64,000 bases of DNA. Origin: Janthinobacterium sp. LM6. GTDB taxonomy: Bacteria > Pseudomonadota > Gammaproteobacteria > Burkholderiales > Burkholderiaceae_D. The translations under genes were made by a program, and so were the position numbers. The stretch covers positions 5,456,001 to 5,520,000 of the forward strand of contig NZ_CP019510.1 of the NCBI RefSeq assembly GCF_002002885.1. The letters are read 5' to 3'. Below are positions 1 through 9,288 of the stretch, piece after piece (position 1 is the first letter of the stretch; every line of letters starts with the position of its first letter). Below the pieces are notes generated by a model. The model had not been told where the DNA came from. It did not search any database and was given only the letters and a program-made list of their open reading frames with translations.

Positions 1-1487
1 GTGGCGATGCCGCCCAGGCGCGCCACGCCCTGGGCGCTGCGCAAGGCAGGGTCCGTCAGCACGCCGCCATAGCTTGCGGCTCCGGACTGCACGCGCGCGG
101 CCACCTGCGGGTCGAGCAGGGTGAGATGGTCGACCAGGTAGCTGGAATGGTATTTTTCGCGCGCCGTCTGGATCGTGCCGACGATGGCCGAGCCGAGCAA
201 GCCGCCCAGGTTCTGCGTCATGGTAAACATCACGGAAAAACTCACCAGGTTGCGCGGTTCGGCGATCACGGCACCCATGCCGGCCACCATCGTGGGGCCG
301 AGGAAATACGTGCCGCCAAAGGCCAGCAGGAACTGGCTGACATACATGTTGACGGGGCGCGTCTGGCTGGTGGCGTGCGCGTCGATCAGGGCGCCGGCGG
401 CGATCAGCAGCAGCGCGAACATCAGCGAGCGGTTCAGGGTAGCCGGATTGATCGTCAGCGCGCTGACCACCAGGCCCGCCACGCTGCCCAGCAGCACCAC
501 GATGAACAGGTTCTGCATCTGGTCCGTGTTCAAGCCCAGCGCCTGCAGGAAGCCCACGGCCCCCGTCGATTCGGACAGCACGATGCGAAACAGCAGCACG
601 GACAAGAACAGCTTGGCGATCTTGCCCGTGGTGAGCCAGCGCGTATTGAGCAGCGGGCGCGCGCGGTTATGCTCGATGGCCAGCGAAGCGGCGATCAGCA
701 CGATGGAGCACGCCAGACATACGCCCACCCATTCGGATTCCATCCACCACGCCGTGCGCCCCTGCGCCAGCACGGCGCACAGCAGGGCCACGCCGGGCGC
801 GAACAGGACGAAGGTGAGGAAATCGAGCGGCTCGAACGTTTGCACCCTGTCGCCGGGCGGCAGTTTCAGGGCCAGCACGCAGCCCAGCGCCAGCAGGGCC
901 AGCCCCAGCTCGAACAGGTACAGGCCGTGCCATTCGCCGATCTGCAGCAGTTCGGAGGTGAAGATGCGCGCCAGCGGCAGCGCCAGCTGGGCAAAACCGA
1001 GGCCCAGCACCACGCCCTTCAGGCGGTGCCGCGCGGGAAACGCCTGCAGGGTGTAGTACAGCCCCAGCACCCCCAGCGCGCCGCCCACCATGCCATGCGC
1101 GGCGCGCACGGCGATGGCCGACGGCAAGGTATTCGCATACAAGTGGGCGAAGGTGACGAGCGCATACAGCACCAGGAACGCTTCCGTGAACAGGCGCAGG
1201 CCGAACTGCTGGCGAAACTTCACCAGCAGCAGATTCATGGACACGATGGTCATCACGTAGGCGGCCGGCAGCCACTGCATCTGGTAGGCATAGGCGGCCA
1301 GCGAACCTTGCAGGTTCAGCAGATTGGCCGTCACCAGGCCGTTGCCCAGCCCCCCCGTCAGCGCGACGATCAGGCCGACGAGGAAGTACGCGACACGCTT
1401 GGGCGTCGAATGTTCGGGCATCGATGGCGACCCGGGCAAGGTCGGGCGTTCGCCCGGCCCCCAGGTGCGAGGTGTGTACTTGTCCAT
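1..1487 (-). CDS. MFS drug-efflux transporter, DHA2 type (3' end outside window)
   Basis: This reading frame is open from an ATG at 1487 to the left edge with no stop, so about 495 residues are visible and only the C-terminal end is missing. The protein begins with a hydrophilic stretch (MDKYTPRTWGPGERP) followed by many long hydrophobic segments, consistent with the 14-helix DHA2 family (EmrB/QacA/FarB). An Asn/Gly/Leu-rich first helix and a late segment, FGGTYFLGPTMVAGMG, fit the family. Such proteins export hydrophobic compounds by proton antiport across the inner membrane. No membrane-fusion (EmrA) or TolC partner is visible here; one could lie beyond the edge. Substrate is unknown. The start is weakly supported because no good ribosome site precedes it. 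Confidence 0.85.
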   Translation of the reverse strand, partial: MDKYTPRTWGPGERPTLPGSPSMPEHSTPKRVAYFLVGLIVALTGGLGNGLVTANLLNLQGSLAAYAYQMQWLPAAYVMTIVSMNLLLVKFRQQFGLRLFTEAFLVLYALVTFAHLYANTLPSAIAVRAAHGMVGGALGVLGLYYTLQAFPARHRLKGVVLGLGFAQLALPLARIFTSELLQIGEWHGLYLFELGLALLALGCVLALKLPPGDRVQTFEPLDFLTFVLFAPGVALLCAVLAQGRTAWWMESEWVGVCLACSIVLIAASLAIEHNRARPLLNTRWLTTGKIAKLFLSVLLFRIVLSESTGAVGFLQALGLNTDQMQNLFIVVLLGSVAGLVVSALTINPATLNRSLMFALLLIAAGALIDAHATSQTRPVNMYVSQFLLAFGGTYFLGPTMVAGMGAVIAEPRNLVSFSVMFTMTQNLGGLLGSAIVGTIQTAREKYHSSYLVDHLTLLDPQVAARVQSGAASYGGVLTDPALRSAQGVARLGGIA

Positions 1488-1612
1488 GCGGTAATCGCGA
1501 TCCGGTTTGCTGAAGCCGTTCCTTGCTGCCGTTATATAAATAGTTGCAAATGAACAGTTCTAGTCAGCAGCATATCACCGCAGGACGTTTTTATTGTTTA
1601 CATTGTTGCATG

Positions 1613-1630
1613 GCGTTGCACATGCAACGC
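1613..1630. repeat. 18-bp palindrome downstream of katE
   Basis: Eight-base arms (GCGTTGCA / TGCAACGC) surround a CA centre. It lies in the gap between katE and the MFS gene, next to a larger hairpin. It could be part of a processing or termination structure, or a protein site; nothing decides between these. Confidence 0.4.
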
Positions 1631-1634
1631 AGTA

Positions 1635-1667
1635 GGCACCGGGGCCGGCGGATCCGGCCCCGGTGCC
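1635..1667 (-). terminator. strong hairpin after katE
   Basis: Perfect 14-base arms (1635-1648 and 1654-1667) enclose a 5-base loop CGGAT directly downstream of the katE stop. There is no clear U-tract on the minus strand, so it may act as an RNA-stabilising hairpin or a Rho-independent terminator of low quality. Confidence 0.5.
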
Positions 1668-1672
1668 GCCAC

Positions 1673-4084
1673 TCACACCCGCGGCGGATCCGTCTCGCGC
1701 GCAAACGCCCGGTGCGCGGCCAGCGCCTTCTTGAAGGCCGCCACGGCTTTCACCACGTCGCCGGACGGCGCGACGATGATGGCGGGATCGGGCTTGCCAT
1801 CGGGCAATGCCACCGGCACGCCCGCCTTGTCCAGCAAGTCCTTGCCCGCGCCGACAGCCAGCATGGGCTTGCAGTGGCGGTATTGCAGGCGCAGGAAGTC
1901 GAGCGCGTTGGCGTCGCCGCCCAGCTGCTGCACGGCGCCCTGGCCGTCCGGCACCACGACGGCGTCGAACAGCACGGACGGTCCCGCCTCGAGCGAGATT
2001 TCCACGTCAAGCGGCGCACCGCCGCTGGTGTCGACTTTCCCCAGGTGGCTGCCCACCAGGCGCGGCACGGCGCCATCGGCCAGCAGCGAGGCATAGATAT
2101 TGCGCACCTGCGCGCCATCGCTGCCCGGCCCCACCAGGATGGCCACGCGCAGGGTATGGATGCCCGTCTTGCCGGGACGGAAAAAGAGCGACAGGGCCGG
2201 CGACGGCGGATACGTGGGGATCGGCAGCATGGAGGCGCGCGGCATGACGGGCGGCAGCGCCAGGCCCAGGCCATCGGCCAGGCGCTGCGCCAGGGTCTCG
2301 TCGACATTGCGCAGCATGGCGACGATGCGCTTGCGGATGGCCACCGTCTGCACCTTGCTCAGTTCAAAGCGGAACGCGTGCACGATATGGTCCTGTTCGA
2401 CCGGCGTCTGGCTGATCCAGAACAGGCGCGCCTGGCCGAAGTGCTCGGCGAACTTCTCGGGCTTGCCGCGCACCTTGTCGCCTTCGACGGGCGCGGGAAA
2501 ACTGTTGAACCCCTTCGCGCCCGCCTGGAACGGACAGCCGCCCGCCAGCGAATTGGGCTCGTAGGCGACCCGGCCACGGTTGATGGCCTGGCGGTGGATG
2601 CCGTCGCGCTGGTTGTTGTGCAACGGCGCCAGCGGCGAGTTGATGGGAATTTCATGGAAATTGGCGCCGCCCAGGCGCGTGATCTGCGTGTCGACGTAGG
2701 AGTGGATGCGCCCCTGCAGCAGCGGGTCGTTGGAAAAATCGATGCCGGGGACGATGTGCGCCGTGCAGAACGCCACCTGCTCCGTCTCCGCAAAAAAATT
2801 GTCGGGATTGCGGTTCAAGACCATCTTCCCGACGGGGACCAGCGGCACGAGTTCTTCGGGAATCAGCTTGGTGGGGTCGAGCACGTCGAAGGGGAACGCT
2901 TCGGCCTGCGCTTCCGTGAAGAGCTGGAAGGACAGCTCGTATTCGGGATACGCGCCGCACTCGATGGCTTCCCACAGGTCGCGCCGGTGGAAGTCGGAAT
3001 CGGCGCCGCTGAGCTTGACGGCTTCATCCCACACCAGCGAATACGTGCCGGCCATGGGCGACCAGTGGAATTTGCAGAAGACGGACTGGCCCTTCGCATT
3101 CACGAGGCGGAAGGTATGCACGCCGAAGCCCTGCATCATGCGGAAACTGCGCGGGATGGCGCGGTCCGACATGGCCCACATCAGCATGTGCGTGATTTCC
3201 GGCGACAGCGAGGCGAAGTCCCAGAAGGTGTCGTGCGCGCTGGCCGCCTGCGGCATGCCATTGTGCGGCTCGGGCTTGACGGCGTGGATCAGGTCGGGGA
3301 ACTTCATCGCATCCTGGATGAAGAAGACGGGGATGTTATTGCCGACCAGGTCCCAGTTGCCCTCGTCCGTGTAAAACTTCACGGCGAAGCCGCGCACGTC
3401 GCGCGCCGTGTCGGTGGAACCGCGTTCGCCGGCCACCGTGGAAAAACGCACGAAGACGGGCGTGCGCTTGCCCGCCTTGGCGAATGGCGCGGCGCGCGTG
3501 TGCTTGCTTTGCTCCTTGTAGCATTCGAAATAGCCGTGGGCGGCCGAGCCGCGCGCATGCACGACGCGCTCGGGGATGCGCTCATGGTCGAAGTGCGTGA
3601 GCTTTTCGCGCAGGATAAAGTCTTCCATCAGGGTGGGGCCGCGCAAGCCCGCCTTCAGCGAATTCTGGTTGTCGCCAACGGGCACGCCCTGGTTGGTCGT
3701 CAGCACGCAGCCGCTGTCGTCGCTGCGGGCGTGATCCAGCGAACTATTCAACGCATTCTCGCCCAGCGCGGGCTGGCCATCGCCCGTCTTCGGGGAAGGT
3801 ATCATTTCGCCCGTGGTGCTGGCCGTGGCCAGCGCTTCGCCGGTTGCCACATGCACGCCTTCGGCCGGCGTGCGCGCCGCCTCGCCATACTGGCCCTCCT
3901 CCTTGGGATTGACGGCCATGGCGGCGGACAGCTGCTGGCCGGCGGCCGTCTTTTGCAGCAGCGCGCGGGTCAGGTCATTGTCCGCACCCAGGCTGTGCGG
4001 CGCATTGCTGTCGGATGGGCCGGACATGCTGCTCAATACGGAACCAGCACCGTCCGTGGACGGCGTTTTCTTGTTGGTAGCCAT
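1673..4084 (-). CDS. katE: large-subunit (clade II) catalase HPII
   Basis: The 803-residue protein is a heme catalase that converts hydrogen peroxide to water and oxygen in the cytoplasm. The distal His lies in [15 protein letters not shown] (about residue 176) and the catalytic Asn in [13 protein letters not shown] (about 249). The proximal Tyr motif is [10 protein letters not shown]. The C-terminal 160 or so residues ([14 protein letters not shown] onward) form the DJ-1/amidotransferase-like domain typical of large catalases such as E. coli KatE. The N-terminal extension of about 140 residues is also typical. The start MATNKK is chosen because AGGAG lies just upstream; a longer frame to 4192 exists but overlaps the next gene. 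The 24-codon frame and an ElaB-like gene lie upstream on the same strand, suggesting a stationary-phase or envelope-stress group. Confidence 0.95.
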   Translation of the reverse strand: MATNKKTPSTDGAGSVLSSMSGPSDSNAPHSLGADNDLTRALLQKTAAGQQLSAAMAVNPKEEGQYGEAARTPAEGVHVATGEALATASTTGEMIPSPKTGDGQPALGENALNSSLDHARSDDSGCVLTTNQGVPVGDNQNSLKAGLRGPTLMEDFILREKLTHFDHERIPERVVHARGSAAHGYFECYKEQSKHTRAAPFAKAGKRTPVFVRFSTVAGERGSTDTARDVRGFAVKFYTDEGNWDLVGNNIPVFFIQDAMKFPDLIHAVKPEPHNGMPQAASAHDTFWDFASLSPEITHMLMWAMSDRAIPRSFRMMQGFGVHTFRLVNAKGQSVFCKFHWSPMAGTYSLVWDEAVKLSGADSDFHRRDLWEAIECGAYPEYELSFQLFTEAQAEAFPFDVLDPTKLIPEELVPLVPVGKMVLNRNPDNFFAETEQVAFCTAHIVPGIDFSNDPLLQGRIHSYVDTQITRLGGANFHEIPINSPLAPLHNNQRDGIHRQAINRGRVAYEPNSLAGGCPFQAGAKGFNSFPAPVEGDKVRGKPEKFAEHFGQARLFWISQTPVEQDHIVHAFRFELSKVQTVAIRKRIVAMLRNVDETLAQRLADGLGLALPPVMPRASMLPIPTYPPSPALSLFFRPGKTGIHTLRVAILVGPGSDGAQVRNIYASLLADGAVPRLVGSHLGKVDTSGGAPLDVEISLEAGPSVLFDAVVVPDGQGAVQQLGGDANALDFLRLQYRHCKPMLAVGAGKDLLDKAGVPVALPDGKPDPAIIVAPSGDVVKAVAAFKKALAAHRAFARETDPPRV

Positions 4085-4134
4085 TACATCTCCTGTGAGT
4101 AGTCTGCCCCGGGAGAACGCTACAACTCCCTCAT

Positions 4135-4209
4135 TCAGCGCACGAACAGGGCAATCAAAACAATGATGGGAATAGGTACACCGATCAACCACAACAAAAT
4201 GGAGCGCAT
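4135..4209 (-). CDS. 24-residue membrane microprotein
   Basis: An ATG at 4209 is preceded by an ideal ribosome site (AAAGGAGAGTGAAG) and opens a 24-codon frame reading MRSILLWLIGVPIPIIVLIA then LFVR and stop. Almost the entire chain is hydrophobic, with a Pro-Ile-Pro break, as in a single short membrane segment with positively charged ends. It lies 50 bases upstream of katE on the same strand and downstream of the ElaB-like gene. The shape resembles short hydrophobic proteins that I recall in other Burkholderiales and Pseudomonas genomes, but the function is unknown. The strength of the ribosome site is the main evidence. Confidence 0.65.
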   Translation of the reverse strand: MRSILLWLIGVPIPIIVLIALFVR

Positions 4210-4254
4210 CTTCACTCTCCTTTACGACCTGCTACTAGCTACTACCCTATGCGC

Positions 4255-4301
4255 GTGGGCGCTGTTTCCTCCGCCATCACGGCGAAGGGAACAGCGCCCA
4301 C
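4255..4301 (-). terminator. hairpin downstream of ElaB-like gene
   Basis: Perfect 12-base arms (GTGGGCGCTGTT at 4255-4266 and its complement at 4290-4301) lie just after the ElaB-like gene and before the microprotein. There is no U-tract, so partial termination or mRNA stabilisation is as likely as full termination. Confidence 0.4.
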
Positions 4302-4330
4302 GACAAATGCCGACCAGGAAGGCGTAAAAC

Positions 4331-4684
4331 TTATTTACGCGAACCCAGCAATTTCGACAGGCCATACCCGGCCGCTGCCGCAATCAGCAGGGACACGGCC
4401 GGCCGTTCGCGCACGTAATCGCGGCCCGTCTCGCCGGCGCGCTGGCAGGCGGCGCCCAATTGCTTGCCGCGCGCCATCAGGCGTTCGGAAGCCTTGCTGA
4501 CGCTGTCGCTGACCTGGTCGATGCGGTCGCCCACCTGGTCCACGCCGTCGTGGGCGCGCGTGGCCATCTTGTCGGCCAGGGGCTGGGCCTGGCTTGCCAC
4601 CTTGTCGATCGTGCGGTGCAAGTCCTGGCGGGTATCCTGGGCGGTGCCGTTGATATCGGAGCTGGTTTTTTCAATCGCGTTCAT
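4331..4684 (-). CDS. ElaB/YqjD/DUF883 family membrane-anchored protein
   Basis: This 117-residue protein has an amphipathic helical body rich in Asp, Gln and Arg (residues 1-85, heptad-like DGVDQVGDRIDQVSDSVSKA). It ends with a short hydrophobic anchor (PAVSLLIAAAAGYGLSKLLG) and a basic tail. That layout matches the DUF883 family of E. coli ElaB and YqjD, which sit at the inner membrane through the C-terminal helix. Those proteins bind ribosomes or protect cells in stationary phase under RpoS control. A GGAAA ribosome site precedes the ATG. The neighbouring catalase fits a general stress context. Confidence 0.85.
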   Translation of the reverse strand: MNAIEKTSSDINGTAQDTRQDLHRTIDKVASQAQPLADKMATRAHDGVDQVGDRIDQVSDSVSKASERLMARGKQLGAACQRAGETGRDYVRERPAVSLLIAAAAGYGLSKLLGSRK

Positions 4685-5060
4685 GATGGTTTCCTTTAAC
4701 AGTGAATAATTTCAACCATGCTCGATGCCGTGACCGAATCATGATTCTCCTCGCTTCTGGGAAAAAGAAGCGGCTAAACGCTGCCGGGCTGAGCCATATC
4801 AAACAGTGGATCAGCAGCAAGCTGTTGGCACTACCTTAACCGCGCCTGCCATGCGCCACCGTGCGCTGCCACACCTTGAAGGCCAGACTTAAATGCCTGC
4901 CAGAAATAACAATCCCCGCCGGCCTGATGCGACGGGCGGGGAGTAATGCTGCGTGAGGCATGCTCCGCCCCGACGAGAAAGCCGGCCCCATATAAATGCA
5001 TGGATTTTTATGCGGATTTTACGCATAATGCAAGCAATAAAATACATACATCAAGACAAA
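4685..5060. other. 376-bp intergenic region between ElaB-like and MocR genes
   Basis: This divergent region should carry the promoters of both neighbours. It holds a hairpin with arms CCCCGCC (4914-4920) and GGCGGGG (4935-4941), and near the right end the repeats described separately at 4996-5029. No coding frame with a good ribosome site was seen. Confidence 0.6.
4996..5029 (+). promoter_or_regulatory. direct/inverted repeat and putative promoter of the MocR gene
   Basis: A near-direct repeat (ATGCATGGATTTT then ATGCGGATTTT) is followed by an inverted repeat with arms TTATGCG (5008-5014) and CGCATAA (5022-5028). The right arm overlaps a -10-like CATAAT at 5024-5029. The start codon is at 5061. 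Mixed direct and inverted repeats overlapping their own promoter are usual for MocR-type autorepressors, so this is a likely operator. That assignment is inference. Confidence 0.45.
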
Positions 5061-6461
5061 ATGTCTCAGTCTAAATCCATACAAAAAGATGACCATGCAA
5101 GTGCGTGGGTCACGCCGTTCGTGCAGCACGGCGGTCCGCGCTACCTGCAGATCGCCGACATGCTCGAGCGCGCGCTGTCCGGCGGCAGCCTGCGCCCGGG
5201 CGACCGCTTGCCGCCGCAGCGCAGCCTGGCCGCCCTGTTCCAGGTCGACCTGACGACCGTGACGCGCGCCTACGACGAAGCCAAGCGCCGCAACCTGCTG
5301 GAAGGGCACGGCGCGCGCGGCACCTACGTGGCGGCGCCGAAAGTGGAATTGACGCAGATGCTGGACCTGAGCATGAACATCCCGCCGCCGCCCGTGGGCG
5401 TGGATTTCGACGACCTGCTGAAACAGGGCGTGGCGCAGGTGCTGATGCGCACGGACAGCGATCTGTTGATGAGTTATCACCTGGGCGGCGGCAGCCAGGC
5501 CGACCGCGCGGCGGGCGCGGCCTGGCTCGCCCCCATGTTCGGCAACGTCGATGGGGAACACGTCGTCGCCTGCCCCGGCGCGCAGGCGGCGCTGGCGGCG
5601 CTGATTTTGACCCTGAGCCGGCCCGGCGACGCCATCTTGACGGAGCCGGCCGTGTATCCGGGCTTGCGCTCGGCGGCGGGACAGCTGAACCGCAAGGCCG
5701 TCGTCGTGGAAACGGATGCGGATGGCATGCTGCCCGAAGCGCTGGAAAAAGCCGGCCGCAAGCACCGCGCGCGCCTCGTGTACTTGAATCCCACCCTGCA
5801 AAACCCCACGGCGCACACCATGCCGGCCGCGCGCCGCCTGGCCATCACGCAAGTGGCCCAGCGCTGCGGCATGCACATCATCGAGGACGATCCGTACTGG
5901 CTGCTGGCGTCCGATGCACCGCCGCCCCTGGCGCATTACGCGCCCGCCCACGTATCCTACATCGCCACCCTGTCGAAATGCCTGGCGCCGGGCCTGCGCA
6001 TGGCCTATACCTTGATCGCCGACACGCAGCTGCGCGAACGCTTCCTGGACGCCCTGCGCTCTTTCAGCCTGATGGCCACGCCCGTGACGACGGCGCTGAC
6101 GACACAATGGATACACGACGGCTCCGCGCACGCGCTGCTGGCCGGCATACGCAGCGAAGCCGATGCGCGCCAGGACGTCATCCGCAGCATCCTGACGGGC
6201 GCCACTCACCCGCGCAGCGATGGCATCCACGTGTGGTTTTCGCTGCCCGGCTACTGGACCTCGCGCGAACTGGCCGCCACCGCCCGCGCCCAGGGCGTGG
6301 CCGTCACGGCGTCCGACGCCTTCTACGACAACCGCCCGCCGAACGCCATCCGCATCTCGCTGGGCAGCATCCGCGACCGCGCGCGCCTGGCCAGCGCATT
6401 GAAGAAATTATCGCTGCTGCTGGCGCACAAGCCGGCCGTGCGGCGCGAGTTCGTGATTTAA
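5061..6461 (+). CDS. MocR-type regulator: GntR winged helix fused to PLP aminotransferase domain
   Basis: The 466-residue protein starts with a GntR winged helix (about residues 20-85: GSLRPGDRLPPQRSLAALFQ, then VDLTTVTRAYDEAKRRNLLE). A fold-type I aminotransferase domain of about 360 residues follows. The PLP-binding lysine is in YIATLSKCLAPGLRMAY, and the cofactor-contacting stretches YLNPTLQNPTAH and IEDDPYW are present. Such proteins use bound PLP or an amino compound as effector and act mainly as transcription regulators. ATG 5061 is preferred over an upstream in-frame ATG at 4953 because domain homology begins there and the promoter repeats lie between the two. No obvious target enzyme gene is adjacent, so only autoregulation is suggested. 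Confidence 0.85.
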   Translation: MSQSKSIQKDDHASAWVTPFVQHGGPRYLQIADMLERALSGGSLRPGDRLPPQRSLAALFQVDLTTVTRAYDEAKRRNLLEGHGARGTYVAAPKVELTQMLDLSMNIPPPPVGVDFDDLLKQGVAQVLMRTDSDLLMSYHLGGGSQADRAAGAAWLAPMFGNVDGEHVVACPGAQAALAALILTLSRPGDAILTEPAVYPGLRSAAGQLNRKAVVVETDADGMLPEALEKAGRKHRARLVYLNPTLQNPTAHTMPAARRLAITQVAQRCGMHIIEDDPYWLLASDAPPPLAHYAPAHVSYIATLSKCLAPGLRMAYTLIADTQLRERFLDALRSFSLMATPVTTALTTQWIHDGSAHALLAGIRSEADARQDVIRSILTGATHPRSDGIHVWFSLPGYWTSRELAATARAQGVAVTASDAFYDNRPPNAIRISLGSIRDRARLASALKKLSLLLAHKPAVRREFVI

Positions 6462-6653
6462 GCGAACAAGGCAGTGACTCTCCTGCCTCCCGCACTGCGC
6501 TCCCCGCTGTGGCGAAACATCCACGGAAAACCCGTGCCTGCCCCCTTGCCCACAATTTGATTGCTTGTCCGAATAGTTCTATGCGACGATACAAACCGCT
6601 TTGACCATCCGCCCGGATGGCCGATTGCAGGCGCTTTCTTGCCATCGGGGGAC

Positions 6654-9257
6654 ATGAATAAATTGTTAGACCTCAACACCCTCAAGCTTGCGCCCCCCTC
6701 TACCGCCCGCCCCCTGATGGAGCGGGAACAGGTGTTGCGCAAGCTCTCCTCCCTTGGTGCGTTTCGCCTGGTGCTGCTGCGCGCGCCGGCTGGCTACGGC
6801 AAGACGTCGCTGATGCGCATGATCCGCGCCGATGCCAGCGCGGCAGGAGGAAACGTGGCCTGGCTGACGTTCGACAGCAGCGACAATGATCCCGCCCGCC
6901 TGCTGCTGGGCATGCGCGCCGCCCTGCTCGTCACGCCCGAGCCGCCGCAGGACAACTATGTGCGTCTGGGCGATACGTGCGTCACCCACCTCTTCCTCGA
7001 CGACGTGGAACTGCTCGACACGAGCAATATCGCACTCGTGTTCACACTGATCGCCGACGTGCTGCCGGCGCCGATGAGCGTGTTCATCGGCGCCCGCTCG
7101 CTGCGCGGCCACAGCGTGGCGGCGCTGAAAGCCAATGGCGCGCTGCTCGAGCTGGACATGGAAGACCTGCAGTTCAGCCAGGCCGAGACGGCCAGCTACC
7201 TGCAGCGCGCCCAGTTCGACCTGTCCGCGGCCGACGTGGCCCTGCTGCAGCGGACCAGCGAAGGCTGGCCTGCCGCCGTCGAGCTCATCGGCCTGGCCTG
7301 GAAGCGGCTGCAAGGCCGCGGCCATGTTGCGTTGCCGCAATTGCCGGGCCTGCGCGACCTGGGCGAATACCTGGCCGAGGAAGTGTTCGAAGCACAGAGC
7401 GACGACATCAAGGAGTTTCTCATCGCGACGGCGGCGCTGAGCTCCTTTCACGCCGAACTGGCCGACTGCGTGCGCGCCAGCGGCGACAGCGCGCGGCTGA
7501 TCGCCGCCATCCGCGCGGCCGGCCTGCCGATCCAGCCGCTGCAAAACAACTGGTTCCGCTACCACCCGCTGTTCGCCGAGCACATCGTGCTGCACCACCG
7601 GCCGCCGCCGGCCATCTATGTGCGGGCGGCAGGCTGGCTGACGGGCCACGGCTACGCCTTCGAAGCGATCGATTATTTCCTCAAGGGCGGCGAATGCGAA
7701 CAGGCGGCCGATACCCTCGAGAGCATCGTCGGCCAGCTGCGCCTGCACGGCCAGTTCCCCAGCATTATCCAGTGGTGCGACCAGTTGCCCGACGCGTTGC
7801 TGAAGCGCCGCCCGGCCCTCACCAGCGCGCTCGTGGTGGGCATGGTGTACTCGTCGCGGCGCGACGACCTGGCGCGCTGGCTCGACTACTTCCGCCAGCA
7901 GGCAGGCAAGCCGCACGCCGACCCGCTCTACGGCGAAGGCTTGCGCGCGCTCGACCCCGTGCTGGCTTTCCTCGACGGCGACACCGCGCGCACCATCGCG
8001 CTGGCGGACCGCGACTGGCCGCAGCAGCGCCAGGCCAATCCGAACGACCGCGCCACCCTGGCCTACGTGGCGGCCTACACCTGCCTGTGGCGCGGCATGC
8101 TCGACGAAGCAGCCGCGCTGCTCATCGAGGCGCGCCGCGCCTGCCGCGAATCGGGCACCATTTCCGGCCTAGCCATCGTCTACTTCCTGCAAGCCTACCT
8201 CGATGCGATCCAGGGCAATTTTGACGCCGCGCTGCAGCAACTGGCGGCCATCGACGCGCTGGCCCAGCGCCACAGCGACAAGATCTCGCCGGCCCTGCTG
8301 TACCCGTTCAGCGCGGGCCTGATCCTGCTGATCGACTATGAGCGCAACGCTCTCGACCTGGTGGCCTCGCGCCTGACCTTCGCCCGCAGCCTGATCCCGC
8401 TGGGCTTGCCATGGGACTCGCTGAGCGCCGTCTCCATCGTGCAGGCGCGCATGCTGGCCATCAAGGAAAATTCCGCTGCCGCGACACGCTGGCTGGAGGG
8501 GCAGATCATGCAAGGCCATCCGCGCTCCGCCTCGCCGGCGCGCGCGGCGCTCGAGGGAGAACTGTCGCGCATGGCGATCCAGACGGCGCGCCCCGAGTCG
8601 GTGGCCGGCTACGCCGCCCTGCTGCTCGATGCCAGCTGGCCCGGGCACGAGCGCTGCATCGTTTCCTGCCAGGAGATCGACGGCGCCGGCATCGTCCAGG
8701 CACGCCTGATGATCCATGCGGCGCCCGGCGAAGCGCTGGCGCGCATCGGCCAGTTGCTGGCGCATGCGCTGGCGGCCGGGCGCCTGTGGCGCGCCACCAA
8801 GCTGCGCGTGCTGCTGGCGATCGCCCTGCAGCGCAACGGCTTGCCCAAGGACGCGCAGCGGGAACTGGCCCTGGCCCTGGAGCAGGCGGCGCGCTCGGGC
8901 ATGGTGCGCAGCTTCCTCGACGAAGGCCCCGACATCCATCCGCTGCTGGCGCACATGCAGGCCAAGTCGCGTCATCTGCTCAGCATCGCCGCCGCCACCC
9001 ACCTCGATGCCGTGCTGCGGGCGGCCGGCGCGGCCGCCGACGCCGCGCCGCCGGCGGTGACGCTGACGCAGACCGAGTACGCGCTGCTGTCGCTGGTGGC
9101 GCAGGGCAAGTCAAACCAGGAAATCGGCGCCAACCTGTTCCTCTCCGTAAGCACGGTAAAGTGGCACCTGGGCCAGATCTTCCGCAAGCTGGACGCCGGC
9201 AACCGCGGCCAGGCCGTCTTCAACGCCCGCCAGCTGGGGCTGCTGCCCCAGCAATAG
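6654..9257 (+). CDS. LuxR-family LAL/MalT-like ATPase transcription regulator (paralogue 1)
   Basis: This 867-residue STAND-type regulator has a P-loop APAGYGKTS at about 44-52 and a Walker B THLFLDDVELLD at about 111-122. A long helical TPR-like middle part follows, and a C-terminal LuxR helix-turn-helix (LSVSTVKWHLGQIFRKL, last 65 residues). The family (MalT, AlkS, AcoK) activates transcription after binding an inducer and ATP. The ATG at 6654 follows GGGGGA. A close paralogue begins at 10250, with an orphan solute-binding protein gene between them on the other strand. The recognition helices of the two are almost identical, so they may read the same DNA site. The inducer is unknown. Confidence 0.85.
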   Translation: MNKLLDLNTLKLAPPSTARPLMEREQVLRKLSSLGAFRLVLLRAPAGYGKTSLMRMIRADASAAGGNVAWLTFDSSDNDPARLLLGMRAALLVTPEPPQDNYVRLGDTCVTHLFLDDVELLDTSNIALVFTLIADVLPAPMSVFIGARSLRGHSVAALKANGALLELDMEDLQFSQAETASYLQRAQFDLSAADVALLQRTSEGWPAAVELIGLAWKRLQGRGHVALPQLPGLRDLGEYLAEEVFEAQSDDIKEFLIATAALSSFHAELADCVRASGDSARLIAAIRAAGLPIQPLQNNWFRYHPLFAEHIVLHHRPPPAIYVRAAGWLTGHGYAFEAIDYFLKGGECEQAADTLESIVGQLRLHGQFPSIIQWCDQLPDALLKRRPALTSALVVGMVYSSRRDDLARWLDYFRQQAGKPHADPLYGEGLRALDPVLAFLDGDTARTIALADRDWPQQRQANPNDRATLAYVAAYTCLWRGMLDEAAALLIEARRACRESGTISGLAIVYFLQAYLDAIQGNFDAALQQLAAIDALAQRHSDKISPALLYPFSAGLILLIDYERNALDLVASRLTFARSLIPLGLPWDSLSAVSIVQARMLAIKENSAAATRWLEGQIMQGHPRSASPARAALEGELSRMAIQTARPESVAGYAALLLDASWPGHERCIVSCQEIDGAGIVQARLMIHAAPGEALARIGQLLAHALAAGRLWRATKLRVLLAIALQRNGLPKDAQRELALALEQAARSGMVRSFLDEGPDIHPLLAHMQAKSRHLLSIAAATHLDAVLRAAGAAADAAPPAVTLTQTEYALLSLVAQGKSNQEIGANLFLSVSTVKWHLGQIFRKLDAGNRGQAVFNARQLGLLPQQ

Positions 9258-9288
9258 CCTGCCCCCTTGCCCCGGGAAGCCGTCCGCC

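Noticed and set aside
1544-4102. An 852-codon open frame on the plus strand across katE
   Set aside because: It is antisense to a catalase with clear active-site motifs; the frame is open because of high GC at third codon positions. Its translation is low-complexity Arg/His/Gln-rich.
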